Shown here piece after piece: positions 1-7,132 of a stretch of DNA of 10,003 nt (the first letter of the stretch is position 1; every line of letters starts with the position of its first letter). The stretch comes from DASUGM01 sp036274055 (GTDB lineage Bacteria; Acidobacteriota; Vicinamibacteria; Vicinamibacterales; SCN-69-37): contig DASUGM010000243.1 of assembly GCA_036274055.1 (NCBI GenBank), positions 1 to 10,003 on the forward strand, written 5' to 3'. The position numbers were made by a program, and so were the translations under genes. The notes beneath the pieces are model-generated. The model saw only the letters and a list, made by a program, of their open reading frames with translations. It had not been told where the DNA came from and ran no database searches.

Positions 1-855
1 AAGAAGGGCCTGGACATCTTTCCGCATCAAGTGACGCCAGGCGTGTTCAAGGCGCTGGGAATCCGGTTGCGACAGGGCAGGTTCATCGAGCCGGCCGACA
101 TGACCGCGAAGGAGCGTGTCGCCGTCGTCAGCGAGACCGGAGCGCGGCAGTTCTTCGACGGCGGGACCGCGATCGGACGGCAGCTGAGCATCTCCGGCGA
201 CGTCCACACCATCGTCGGCGTCGTCGCCGACGTTCGGATGGGCGGCCCGACGCGCGGAGTCGATGGCGACGTCTATCTGCCGTATGTGCCGGCGCACTCC
301 GAGCTGCACCGAGCCTTCGCGATGAGCGTCATCGTGCGGACCGACGCGCCGTCGCCGCGGCTCGCCGAGCAGCTTCGCGATACGGCCCGCGCGCTGGGCT
401 CGCGCGTGCTAATCGAGCGCGTGAGAACCGGCGACGCGATGGTCGCCTCGCGCATCGTCACGCCACGGCAACGGACGGTGCTGTTGTCGATGTTGGGCGG
501 ACTCGGCCTGCTGCTGGCACTGGTCGGCGTGCTCGGCATGACGTCGTACGCGGTCGCCCGCCGCACCCGCGAGATTGGCTTGCGCATGGCCTTCGGGGCG
601 CTCCCTGGCCAGGTCGTGAGGACGATGGTCCGCGACGCGGTCGCGCCGATCGCGTTGGGAGTTATCGCCGGCACCGCCGTCGCCTATCTCTCGACCGGTC
701 TAATCAAGTCGTTTCTGTTCAGGACGACGCCGACCGATCCTGCGACGATGGGGGCGGTCGCGATCACGCTGGCTGGCGCTGCGCTCCTGGCCGCGTGGGT
801 TCCAGCGCGCCGCGCCGCGCGCGTCGATCCGGTGAGCGCGCTGAGAGCGGAGTAG
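1..855 (+). CDS. ADOP-type orphan ABC permease, C-terminal part (5' end outside window)
   Basis: The reading frame is open from the first base, so the true start lies upstream; the internal GTG at 31 is not a credible start because homologous sequence precedes it. The 284 visible residues hold the end of the second MacB_PCD periplasmic domain (VTPGVFKALGIRL, then IVGVVADVR near residue 70). Three membrane helices follow, starting about residue 160, with the FtsX-type cytoplasmic motif RRTREIGLRMAFGA between the first two. The C-terminus ARVDPVSALRAE is identical to that of the next gene, so the two are tandem paralogues. ADOP proteins are MacB/FtsX-like permeases with no fused ATPase, abundant in Acidobacteria; the substrate is unknown and macrolide or peptide efflux is only a family guess. 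The family call is firm, the function is not. Confidence 0.9.
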   Translation, partial: KKGLDIFPHQVTPGVFKALGIRLRQGRFIEPADMTAKERVAVVSETGARQFFDGGTAIGRQLSISGDVHTIVGVVADVRMGGPTRGVDGDVYLPYVPAHSELHRAFAMSVIVRTDAPSPRLAEQLRDTARALGSRVLIERVRTGDAMVASRIVTPRQRTVLLSMLGGLGLLLALVGVLGMTSYAVARRTREIGLRMAFGALPGQVVRTMVRDAVAPIALGVIAGTAVAYLSTGLIKSFLFRTTPTDPATMGAVAITLAGAALLAAWVPARRAARVDPVSALRAE

Positions 856-865
856 AGTAGCGGGC

Positions 866-3247
866 GTGCTCGAGACCGTCGGGCAGGATCTCCGCCACGC
901 CGCCAGGCTTCTGCGCGCGCAGCCGGGGTTTGCCTGCACGGCAGTGGCGACGCTCGCCATCGGCATCGGCGCGACGACGGCGACCTTCAGCGTCATCGAC
1001 GCGGCGCTGCTGCACCCGCTGCCGTATCCGGCACCCGACCGGATTTTCTATGCGGGCATCGGCGAGCAGATCGGAGGACGGCAGAGCAACGGCTATTCGC
1101 CGTCGACCGCGGATCTCGAGGCCTGGCAGGGCGGCGCATCCGGCGCGTTGCTTGACGTCGCCATCGAGCGCAGCGATATTCCCGATCCGATCTTCGAAAG
1201 CGGCGAAGCGCAGCGCATCACGGGCGCGCGTGTCACCGCCGGCTACTTCGCGCTGTTCGGTATCCGTCCGTTGCTCGGGCGCACGTTCACGGCCGCAGAT
1301 ACCGCTCAAGGCGCGCCAGACGTCGTCGTGCTCGGCAACAGCTACTGGCGCACACGGTTCGGCGCCGACCCCGCCGTGATCGGCCGTCAGGCGCGGCTCA
1401 ACGGCGCGCCGGTGACGATCGTTGGCGTGCTGCCGCCCTTCAAGAAGTCGTACTCCGTGTTTCACCCGCTCAAGGTCGAACCGGATCGTGCCGGTCGCCG
1501 TGGGCAGGGCTGGACCGTATTCGCGCGGCTCGCGCCTGGCATCGACGCCGCCGACGCGTCGCTGCGCATGACCGCGGCGGTTCGTGGCGTGCCGCCGTCG
1601 AACGAGACGACGACGGTGCGGCTGAGATCCGTGCTCGAAGACGTCGCGTCGGACTATCGCGCCACCGTCAACGTCCTGGCCAGCGCCGTCGCCGGGATTC
1701 TTCTCATCGCCTGTGTCAACGTCGCCGGGCTTCTCCTCGCCCGCGGCGCGACGCGACGCCAGGAACTGGCGGTGAGAGCGTCGATCGGCGCCGGACGCGG
1801 CCGCCTGATTCGGCAGTTGCTCACCGAGAGCCTGCTGATCGCCGCGCTCGCTGCTGTGGCCGGCGTCGCGATCGCCTGGCTGACCCTCGGCGCATTGGTT
1901 GCAAACATTCCGATCGAGCTACCCGACGACGCGCCGGCGCGAATCAATGTCTGGGTGCTGGCTGCGAGCGCGGCGATGACGATCGGCTCCGGCATCCTGT
2001 TCGGTCTGTGGCCGGCGCTGCAGCTATCGCATGTCCGCCTCGGTTCGGTGCTGTCCCGCGGGTCACGCCACGCCGGCGCGCTGCTGTCACGGCGCGGCGG
2101 CCAACTGCTGATCGTCGTCGAAGTCGCGCTTGCGGTCGTGCTGCTGGCCGGCGGCGGACTGATGCTCCGCAGTTTCGCGCGAATCCTCGCCGTCGATGTC
2201 GGTTTCGACGCCGCGCACGTGATCACGCTCCAGGCATCGACGCTCGACAAGCGTCCGGGCGCGCAAGCGGAGTTTTACGATCAGATCCTGGCCGCGACTC
2301 GCAAGCTGCCCGGCGTCGCGGCGGCCGGCGCGATCGATGTGCTGCCGATGTGGGGCATGTTCAGTGTGACCTTTGTCGAGGTCATCGGGGGCAAGACCGA
2401 TCAGCAGCTGGCGAACCATCAAGTACTGCCCGGCTATTTCGAGGCGATGGGGATTCCGGTTCGGTCTGGACGATCGATTGTCGCTGAGGATATGACTTCA
2501 GGCCGCCTCGTTGCCGTGATCAACGAAACCGCGGCGCGCGAGTTGTTTGACGGCGCGCCTGCTGTCGGGCGTGAATTGCGCGTGAACAAGAACCTGGCCC
2601 AGATCGTCGGCGTAGTCGCGGACATTCGGAAAGGCGGGCCGACGCAAAGCGCCGACGCCGACCTGTTCCTGCCGCTGGCCAGAGGCGCCGATCCCTTTCA
2701 CAAGGACCAGGGGTTCACCGTCGTGGTCCGGCCGAACGGCACTCAGCCCAGACTTGCCGAGGATCTGCGCAGGATCGTCAGCGCGCAGGGCGCAGACGTG
2801 ATGCTCGAGCGCGTTCGTCCCATTGAGGACTGGATCGGTGAACGCATCAAGCGGCCGCGGCAGCGCACGGTGCTGTTGTCGATTCTCGGTGTGCTCGGAG
2901 CGCTGCTGGCGATGATCGGCGTCATGGCGACGACCGGTTACGCCGTCGCCCGCCGAACGCGCGAAATCGGCGTACGCATGGCTTTCGGTGCACGCCCGCC
3001 GCAAATGGTCCGTCAGATCGTGCGCGACGCCGCCGTGCCGCTGATCGCAGGCATCGGCCTCGGTCTTGGGCTGGCGTGGCTGGCGACCGGGGTGATCGCC
3101 AGCTTTCTGTTTGAGACGACGCCGACCGAGCCGACGACGCTCGCGGCCGTAGCGGCGACGCTCGCCCTTGCGGGTGCACTCGCGGCGTGGATTCCGGCCC
3201 GCCGCGCCGCGCGCGTCGACCCGGTCAGCGCGTTGAGAGCGGAGTAA
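866..3247 (+). CDS. ADOP-type orphan ABC permease, complete (793 aa)
   Basis: This is an inner-membrane protein with the full duplicated layout. It has an N-terminal helix (about residues 24-48) and a first MacB_PCD periplasmic domain (about 50-260). A first FtsX helix bundle starts near 265, with RRQELAVRASIGAG near 296. A linking helix (about 411-433), a second MacB_PCD domain (about 435-660) and a second FtsX bundle from about 665, with RRTREIGVRMAFGA near 695, complete it. The GTG start at 866 is preferred because the N-terminus, QDLRHAARLLRAQPGF, matches the usual ADOP beginning. A GGAG at 849-852 is a rather distant ribosome site. The start is 10 nt after the preceding paralogue's stop, so the two are probably co-transcribed. 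The length is at or slightly below the family norm of roughly 800-880 residues. No ATPase gene is visible nearby; the energising partner and substrate are unknown. Confidence 0.93.
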   Translation: MLETVGQDLRHAARLLRAQPGFACTAVATLAIGIGATTATFSVIDAALLHPLPYPAPDRIFYAGIGEQIGGRQSNGYSPSTADLEAWQGGASGALLDVAIERSDIPDPIFESGEAQRITGARVTAGYFALFGIRPLLGRTFTAADTAQGAPDVVVLGNSYWRTRFGADPAVIGRQARLNGAPVTIVGVLPPFKKSYSVFHPLKVEPDRAGRRGQGWTVFARLAPGIDAADASLRMTAAVRGVPPSNETTTVRLRSVLEDVASDYRATVNVLASAVAGILLIACVNVAGLLLARGATRRQELAVRASIGAGRGRLIRQLLTESLLIAALAAVAGVAIAWLTLGALVANIPIELPDDAPARINVWVLAASAAMTIGSGILFGLWPALQLSHVRLGSVLSRGSRHAGALLSRRGGQLLIVVEVALAVVLLAGGGLMLRSFARILAVDVGFDAAHVITLQASTLDKRPGAQAEFYDQILAATRKLPGVAAAGAIDVLPMWGMFSVTFVEVIGGKTDQQLANHQVLPGYFEAMGIPVRSGRSIVAEDMTSGRLVAVINETAARELFDGAPAVGRELRVNKNLAQIVGVVADIRKGGPTQSADADLFLPLARGADPFHKDQGFTVVVRPNGTQPRLAEDLRRIVSAQGADVMLERVRPIEDWIGERIKRPRQRTVLLSILGVLGALLAMIGVMATTGYAVARRTREIGVRMAFGARPPQMVRQIVRDAAVPLIAGIGLGLGLAWLATGVIASFLFETTPTEPTTLAAVAATLALAGALAAWIPARRAARVDPVSALRAE

Positions 3248-3255
3248 GGCAGACT

Positions 3256-3289
3256 GCAGTCCGCAGTCCGCAGGCTGCGGCCCGCAGCC
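3256..3289. repeat. 7-bp direct repeats running into a GC-rich palindrome
   Basis: GCAGTCC occurs twice in tandem (3256-3262, 3263-3269), followed by GCAG (3270-3273). This overlaps a perfect inverted repeat with 8-bp arms GGCTGCGG (3273-3280) and CCGCAGCC (3282-3289) around one base. A second, mutually exclusive pairing is CCGCAG (3268-3273) with CTGCGG (3275-3280). The block starts 8 nt after the permease stop and ends just before the TACAAT box of the next gene. It could slow or end transcription of the permease message, but there is no T-tract, so a classical intrinsic terminator is not supported. Confidence 0.6.
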
Positions 3290-3292
3290 GGG

Positions 3293-3298
3293 TACAAT
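3293..3298 (+). promoter_or_regulatory. TACAAT -10 box upstream of GT-C-like gene
   Basis: The hexamer TACAAT, preceded by GG, ends exactly 8 nt before the GTG at 3307. A transcript starting the usual 6-8 nt downstream of a -10 box would begin at or within two bases of the start codon, giving a leaderless message. No convincing -35 hexamer lies about 17 nt upstream, where the GC palindrome sits. The same arrangement occurs before cdaA. Confidence 0.5.
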
Positions 3299-3306
3299 CC
3301 ACCGCT

Positions 3307-5814
3307 GTGCCCATCCGCGCCGCTGCGCGTGTCTGTGCCGCGGCGGCGGCGCTCGCGCTCTTTCTCGTGGTCGACGGGTTCAGCAAGTTCCTGCCGCTGC
3401 CGCGCCGCGTCGATCCCGATTACTACTTCATCTGGCCCGCGGCCGGCGTTATCTGGACGTGTGTCGCCGCGAGCGTCGTCGCCGTGGTCGCGCTGTGGGT
3501 CGGCGTCCGGCTTGCCGCGTCTGGACGGGCCGATGATGTTCGGGTCGCCGCGCGCGACGCACGCTGGCTGATGCCGCTCGTCTGGGCCGCGCCGCTGGCG
3601 CTCGGCGTTGTCGCCGCGCTGCCCGGCGTCGGCAGCCGCGCCGCGCCCCTGGCATATTTTCTCTACGATTTGCGCTGGTGCTGGATTGCGCTGATCGCGC
3701 TCGCGGTGGTCCTGAACCTCATCTTGCTGATCTTCCCAAGAAAGCAGGCGACCGACAGCGCGTTCCAGGTCCCTCGCGTCCCCGACGTACCCCGCGTACC
3801 CGTAGTACTGGCGGAGGCACTGGTCTTCTCTCTGGTCGCGATCTGGGCGATCGGGACCACGCCGCTCCTGCGGTTCACCGGCGGGATTCACGGTGACGAA
3901 CCCAAGTACATCCGCTACATCGAGACGCTCTATCAGGGGCAGGGCTTCGACATCGACGCCAAGAAACCGATGGCCGACTATCGCGCCGATGCCGATTCGC
4001 GCTTGCTCGCGAATATCGGCCTCGCCGCCGCGGCCGTTGGCAGCGACACGCGCGAGCTCGTCGACGATCTCGGATCATTCGCTCGCGATCCCCGCGGCTT
4101 CCGCTGGAATCGCGCGACGGCGCAGCCGAACTGGTTCCTGACCGGCAAGCACGGCACCGCCTACCAGGTGCACACACCCGGGCTCTCGTTCCTGCTGCTG
4201 CCGGGCTATTACATCGATCGCCATTTCCTCAGCGTCGAGCCGGGCTACCAGGGCGAATTCCCGGCTGAACTGGTGATGACGAACGTCATGATGCTGACGT
4301 TCTATGCGCTGGCCGCCGCCGCGCTGTTCCGCTTGCTGCTGGCCGCCACCGCGGACGTGCGCTGGTCGGCGGCCGGTGCGGTCCTGGCGATGATCACGCT
4401 GCCCTCGACGTCGTTTGCCTTCCAGCTCTACCCGGAAACGCCGGCCGCGTTGATCGTTCTATCCGTCGTCTTGTTCTTGTGTTTTGGCGGCGGCACGCCG
4501 ACATCGTGGCTGGCCGCGACCGCCGCGGGCGCGGCGACGTCGTACCTGACCTGGCTGCACCCGCGTTTTCTGCTGCTCTGGCTCGTGCTCGTCGTGCTCG
4601 GCACGGTCAATCTCGAGCCGCGGCAACGGCGGGACTTCCTGGCCGGCGCCGCGGTGGTGATGTTCAGTTTCTGCGCCTTCGCCTACCACCTCACCGGCAG
4701 CTGGCTGCCGACGGCGATGTACGACGCCGATCCGGAGTCCAACGCGTTCGTGTTGTCGATCATTCCCGTGCAGATGGTGGCTAATCTGCTCGATCGCGTC
4801 TGGGGCATCGTGCCGCACGCGCCGATTCTGCTCGCCGTGCCGGCGGGCGTGATCGCGGTCTGGCGCCGCCGGCGCCGCGACGCGGTCGCGGTCGTGACGA
4901 TCGTGATCGCGCTGCTGTTCACCACCGCGTCACACGGCCTCGGAGCCGCCGGAGCGACGCCAGGGCGCCACTTGATGGCCATCGTGCCGTTGATGTTCTG
5001 GCCGCTGACGGTGCTGGCGATCGACGTCTGGCCGTCACTGCCGCGCCGCGCCGCACTCATTGTCCTGGCTGTCCTGTCGGTGGAGACAGCATGGACCTAC
5101 AACCTCGTCCACGAGAAGGCGGTCGGACGCTTCGTCGGAGAGAGCGCCAGCGGCTGGCGCCTCAACCTCGCCTTCCCGTGGATGCACACGAGGATCTGGG
5201 AGGACTCGAGCGCCAACTTCGGCGTGCTCCTCGCGATCATCGCGCTCGTGCTCGTCGGCACGTGGTGGCTCACACGATCCGCGGCCCCCGAGGCCGCGGC
5301 CGTGCCGCCGCTGGCGCGACCGCAATTTGTCGCCGTTGGCGTCTTTGTCGCGATCGTCGCCAGCACTGCCTTGACCGCCGCCGGTCGCGACCGCACGTCG
5401 GCCGACTATCTGCCGCCTGCAGCGGAGGCGCACCATCGCATCGCGAGCACTCTCGTCGACGTCGAACGTTGTCGAGGATGTCGCACGTCGGCACCGGGTC
5501 GTGTCGACTGGACCTCGTTACAGCCCAACCCGATCGCTGGCCTCGCGATCGACTCGAGGATCGAAGGCCGCGAGGCGCACGTGATCGTCCACCTGACCGA
5601 AGCGGATACGCCGCTATCGCCCGCCGAGGTCTCGCCATTCGCCAGAATCGTTCTTGACTACGGCGACGGCACGCGCCCCGAGACCGTCGGCGTGGTCGGC
5701 TCCGGCGAGGTCGCTCATCGCTACGCGAGCGCCGGCCGCTACGTCGTCACGGCGACGGTTGGCCTGCCGACGGGCCGCTCACGTCTCGAGCGGCTGACCG
5801 TCATCATCCCGTGA
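3307..5814 (+). CDS. Polytopic membrane protein, GT-C glycosyltransferase-like, with C-terminal PKD-like domain (835 aa)
   Basis: The GTG at 3307 is chosen over the open extension to 3187, which would overlap the permease end and add a low-complexity Arg-rich leader; it also sits 8 nt after a TACAAT box. Helices are visible around residues 8-22, 42-70, 87-105, 124-143 and 168-185. A soluble loop then carries GDEPKY (196-201), resembling the acidic first-loop motif of GT-C (PMT/ArnT-like) enzymes that use polyprenyl-phosphate sugars. HTPGLSFLLLPGYY (289-302), YPETPAAL (375-382) and WLHPRFLLLW (416-425) accompany further helices, with PGRHLMAIVP (552-561) later. After the last helix (about 673-690) comes an external tail with CRGC (722-725) and a PKD-like fold (DYGDGT 784-789, HRYASAGRYVVTATV 804-818). 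A lipid-linked sugar transferase is inferred; donor, acceptor and activity are unproven. A Val-Pro-X repeat at 155-166 is odd. Confidence 0.72.
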   Translation: MPIRAAARVCAAAAALALFLVVDGFSKFLPLPRRVDPDYYFIWPAAGVIWTCVAASVVAVVALWVGVRLAASGRADDVRVAARDARWLMPLVWAAPLALGVVAALPGVGSRAAPLAYFLYDLRWCWIALIALAVVLNLILLIFPRKQATDSAFQVPRVPDVPRVPVVLAEALVFSLVAIWAIGTTPLLRFTGGIHGDEPKYIRYIETLYQGQGFDIDAKKPMADYRADADSRLLANIGLAAAAVGSDTRELVDDLGSFARDPRGFRWNRATAQPNWFLTGKHGTAYQVHTPGLSFLLLPGYYIDRHFLSVEPGYQGEFPAELVMTNVMMLTFYALAAAALFRLLLAATADVRWSAAGAVLAMITLPSTSFAFQLYPETPAALIVLSVVLFLCFGGGTPTSWLAATAAGAATSYLTWLHPRFLLLWLVLVVLGTVNLEPRQRRDFLAGAAVVMFSFCAFAYHLTGSWLPTAMYDADPESNAFVLSIIPVQMVANLLDRVWGIVPHAPILLAVPAGVIAVWRRRRRDAVAVVTIVIALLFTTASHGLGAAGATPGRHLMAIVPLMFWPLTVLAIDVWPSLPRRAALIVLAVLSVETAWTYNLVHEKAVGRFVGESASGWRLNLAFPWMHTRIWEDSSANFGVLLAIIALVLVGTWWLTRSAAPEAAAVPPLARPQFVAVGVFVAIVASTALTAAGRDRTSADYLPPAAEAHHRIASTLVDVERCRGCRTSAPGRVDWTSLQPNPIAGLAIDSRIEGREAHVIVHLTEADTPLSPAEVSPFARIVLDYGDGTRPETVGVVGSGEVAHRYASAGRYVVTATVGLPTGRSRLERLTVIIP
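3769..3808 (+). repeat. In-frame 9-bp tandem repeat encoding Val-Pro-X
   Basis: Four 9-nt units follow each other in frame: GTCCCTCGC, GTCCCCGAC, GTACCCCGC and GTACCCGTA, with a trailing GTAC. They encode VPR VPD VPR VPV in the loop between two membrane helices of the GT-C-like protein (residues 155-166). GTA valine codons cluster here, unlike the GTC/GTG-rich valine usage around it, which suggests that repeat DNA was inserted into a tolerant linker. Confidence 0.75.
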
Positions 5815-5831
5815 TCGTCGTCGGTTGGCGC

Positions 5832-5837
5832 CATAAT
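5832..5837 (+). promoter_or_regulatory. CATAAT -10-like box upstream of the small membrane protein
   Basis: CATAAT lies in the 42-nt gap after the GT-C-like gene and ends 19 nt before the ATG at 5857. A start 6-8 nt downstream would leave a leader of about 12-14 nt. A GGAG at 5844-5847, 9 nt before the ATG, is well placed as a ribosome-binding site. No clear -35 element is visible, so this is tentative. Confidence 0.35.
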
Positions 5838-5856
5838 CGCGTCGGAGTCCTCCTGC

Positions 5857-6291
5857 ATGGCTGGTGAAATCCCGCGGCTGACCTGGATCGTCCGTGCCCT
5901 GGCGCTGGCCTGCGCCCTCACGCTCGTCGTCGCGGTCGTCGAAGGATCGGCGCTCCGCCGGCAACGTGGCGAGGTGCAACGTCTGCTCGACGAGCGCGCC
6001 CGAGTCGTCTCCGGCCAGCACGAAGTCTGGGCCAGGGTCGCCGCGCCCGAGTTTGCGCGGGCGATCGCCGCGCTGCATGACTACTACATCGACGAGACCG
6101 GGTTGCGACGGCCGAAAGGCCTGTTCCTGAATGACGACGACATCGACGCCGACGCGATCGCGCGGTGGGTGCTCGGCGTCTACGCGCCGGCGCGAGCGGC
6201 GGGGCAGTCGCACGACGTCGCGGTCGGCGCCATGCTCGAGGCCGTCCGCGCTTCGCCCGAGTACAAAGCCGCCCATCCCGCAATTCGCTGA
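5857..6291 (+). CDS. Small single-span membrane protein of unknown function (144 aa)
   Basis: I do not recognise the family. The protein has a short N-terminus, one hydrophobic helix (about residues 9-28) and a charged, probably coiled-coil stretch (31-52, rich in Arg, Glu, Gln and Leu). A soluble helical part follows, with HDYYIDETGLRRPKGLF (74-90), an acidic NDDDID cluster (92-97) and WVLGVYAPARAAGQS (104-118), ending in EYKAAHPAIR. There are no cysteines and no evident catalytic motif. A single N-terminal span followed by a coiled coil is compatible with a membrane-anchored scaffold or division-like protein, but that is speculation. The start is supported by a GGAG 9 nt upstream; no in-frame alternative lies nearby upstream. 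It sits 22 nt before cdaA, so a link to c-di-AMP signalling is possible, although cdaA appears to have its own promoter in that gap. Confidence 0.75.
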   Translation: MAGEIPRLTWIVRALALACALTLVVAVVEGSALRRQRGEVQRLLDERARVVSGQHEVWARVAAPEFARAIAALHDYYIDETGLRRPKGLFLNDDDIDADAIARWVLGVYAPARAAGQSHDVAVGAMLEAVRASPEYKAAHPAIR

Positions 6292-6299
6292 GTCGCCCG

Positions 6300-6305
6300 T
6301 ACAAT
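6300..6305 (+). promoter_or_regulatory. TACAAT -10 box upstream of cdaA
   Basis: TACAAT occupies the 22-nt gap between the small membrane protein gene and cdaA and ends exactly 8 nt before the ATG at 6314. The expected transcription start falls at or within two bases of the A of ATG, implying a leaderless message. The 8 nt between box and ATG hold no convincing Shine-Dalgarno sequence. No good -35 hexamer is seen. This would be the main promoter of the cdaA-cdaR-glmM-pdxJ operon. Confidence 0.5.
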
Positions 6306-6313
6306 AGCCTCCG

Positions 6314-7132
6314 ATGACGTCGCTGTCCGTCCTCTTCGACCGGGCACAGGTGTCCCCCTGGGACATCATCGACATCCTCATCGTCTCGATCCTGATCTAC
6401 GAGGCGCTGAAGTTGATTCGTGGCACCCGCGCCATGCAGATGGCGATCGGATCGGTGCTCGTCATCCTGCTGCTCTACATCTCGCAGGCGTTTCCGCTGC
6501 GCACGGTCGGCTGGCTGATGCGGAACGTGCTGACCTACGCGGTGTTCGCGGCAATCGTGTTGTTCCAGTCGGATATTCGCCGCGCGTTGTCGCACCTCGG
6601 CCGGACGCCGTTTTTTCGCTACTTCGGTCGCTCCGAACGGGCCGCCGAGACGATTGAAGAGGTCGTCACCGCCGCCGGCATGCTCGCCAAGGCGCGGGTC
6701 GGCGCGATCATCGTCTTCGAACGTGAAATCGGACTGCGCAACTACGTCGAGAGCGGCATCCCGCTCGACGCCGCGGTCAGCTACGATCTCCTGACCACGA
6801 TTTTCCAGCCGACGACGCCGATGCACGACGGCGCGGTGATCATCGCTGACGAGCGCATCGCCGCCGCGGCGTGTTTCCTCCCGCTGACCGTCAACCCGAA
6901 GCTCGATCGCGACCTGGGCACGCGGCATCGGGCCGCGATCGGTCTGACCGAAGAATGCGACGCGGTCGCAGTGGTCGTGTCGGAAGAACGCGGCGAGATC
7001 TCGCTGGCCCGGCACGGTAACATCGTCCGCGGTTTGACGCTCGACGAGATGCGGGCGCGGCTGCAGTCGCTGCTGCTGCTGCAGCGGATGACGACCAACG
7101 GGCGGCCGACGACGAGGGAGCTCGACGACTGA
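6314..7132 (+). CDS. cdaA: Membrane diadenylate cyclase CdaA (c-di-AMP synthase), 272 aa
   Basis: The enzyme condenses two ATP into cyclic di-AMP, a second messenger governing osmolyte and potassium balance and cell-wall homeostasis. Three N-terminal membrane helices (about residues 16-35, 42-58 and 66-84) match the CdaA layout. They are followed by the DisA_N cyclase domain (about 95-260). Key motifs are intact: HDGAVII with D172-G173-A174, GTRHRAAIGLTEE with R204-H205-R206, and SEE at 223-225; the enzyme should be active. Length is normal for CdaA (about 270 residues). The ATG follows a TACAAT box by 8 nt and lacks a ribosome site, consistent with leaderless expression. CdaR follows immediately and GlmM after it; in Firmicutes both are known to modulate CdaA. 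The DNA-scanning protein DisA is excluded because there are membrane spans and no helix-hairpin-helix region. Confidence 0.96.
   Translation: MTSLSVLFDRAQVSPWDIIDILIVSILIYEALKLIRGTRAMQMAIGSVLVILLLYISQAFPLRTVGWLMRNVLTYAVFAAIVLFQSDIRRALSHLGRTPFFRYFGRSERAAETIEEVVTAAGMLAKARVGAIIVFEREIGLRNYVESGIPLDAAVSYDLLTTIFQPTTPMHDGAVIIADERIAAAACFLPLTVNPKLDRDLGTRHRAAIGLTEECDAVAVVVSEERGEISLARHGNIVRGLTLDEMRARLQSLLLLQRMTTNGRPTTRELDD

Noticed and set aside
866..3247. Calling the permeases MacB macrolide exporters.
   Set aside because: They share MacB_PCD and FtsX domains but have no ATPase domain and a duplicated layout, so ADOP is the accurate family and the substrate cannot be inferred.
3187..3306. A 40-residue N-terminal extension of the GT-C-like gene, overlapping the permease end.
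   Set aside because: The extension is Arg-rich, crosses the palindromic repeat and has no hydrophobic or conserved content. The GTG at 3307 fits the first membrane helix and the upstream TACAAT box.
5918..7015. Long minus-strand open frames, for example 365 codons here, 292 codons at 3013-3891 and 327 codons at 8097-9080.
   Set aside because: They lie opposite well-supported genes and are rich in Arg, Asp, His and Gln, as expected from antisense reading of high-GC codons. They carry no recognisable motif.
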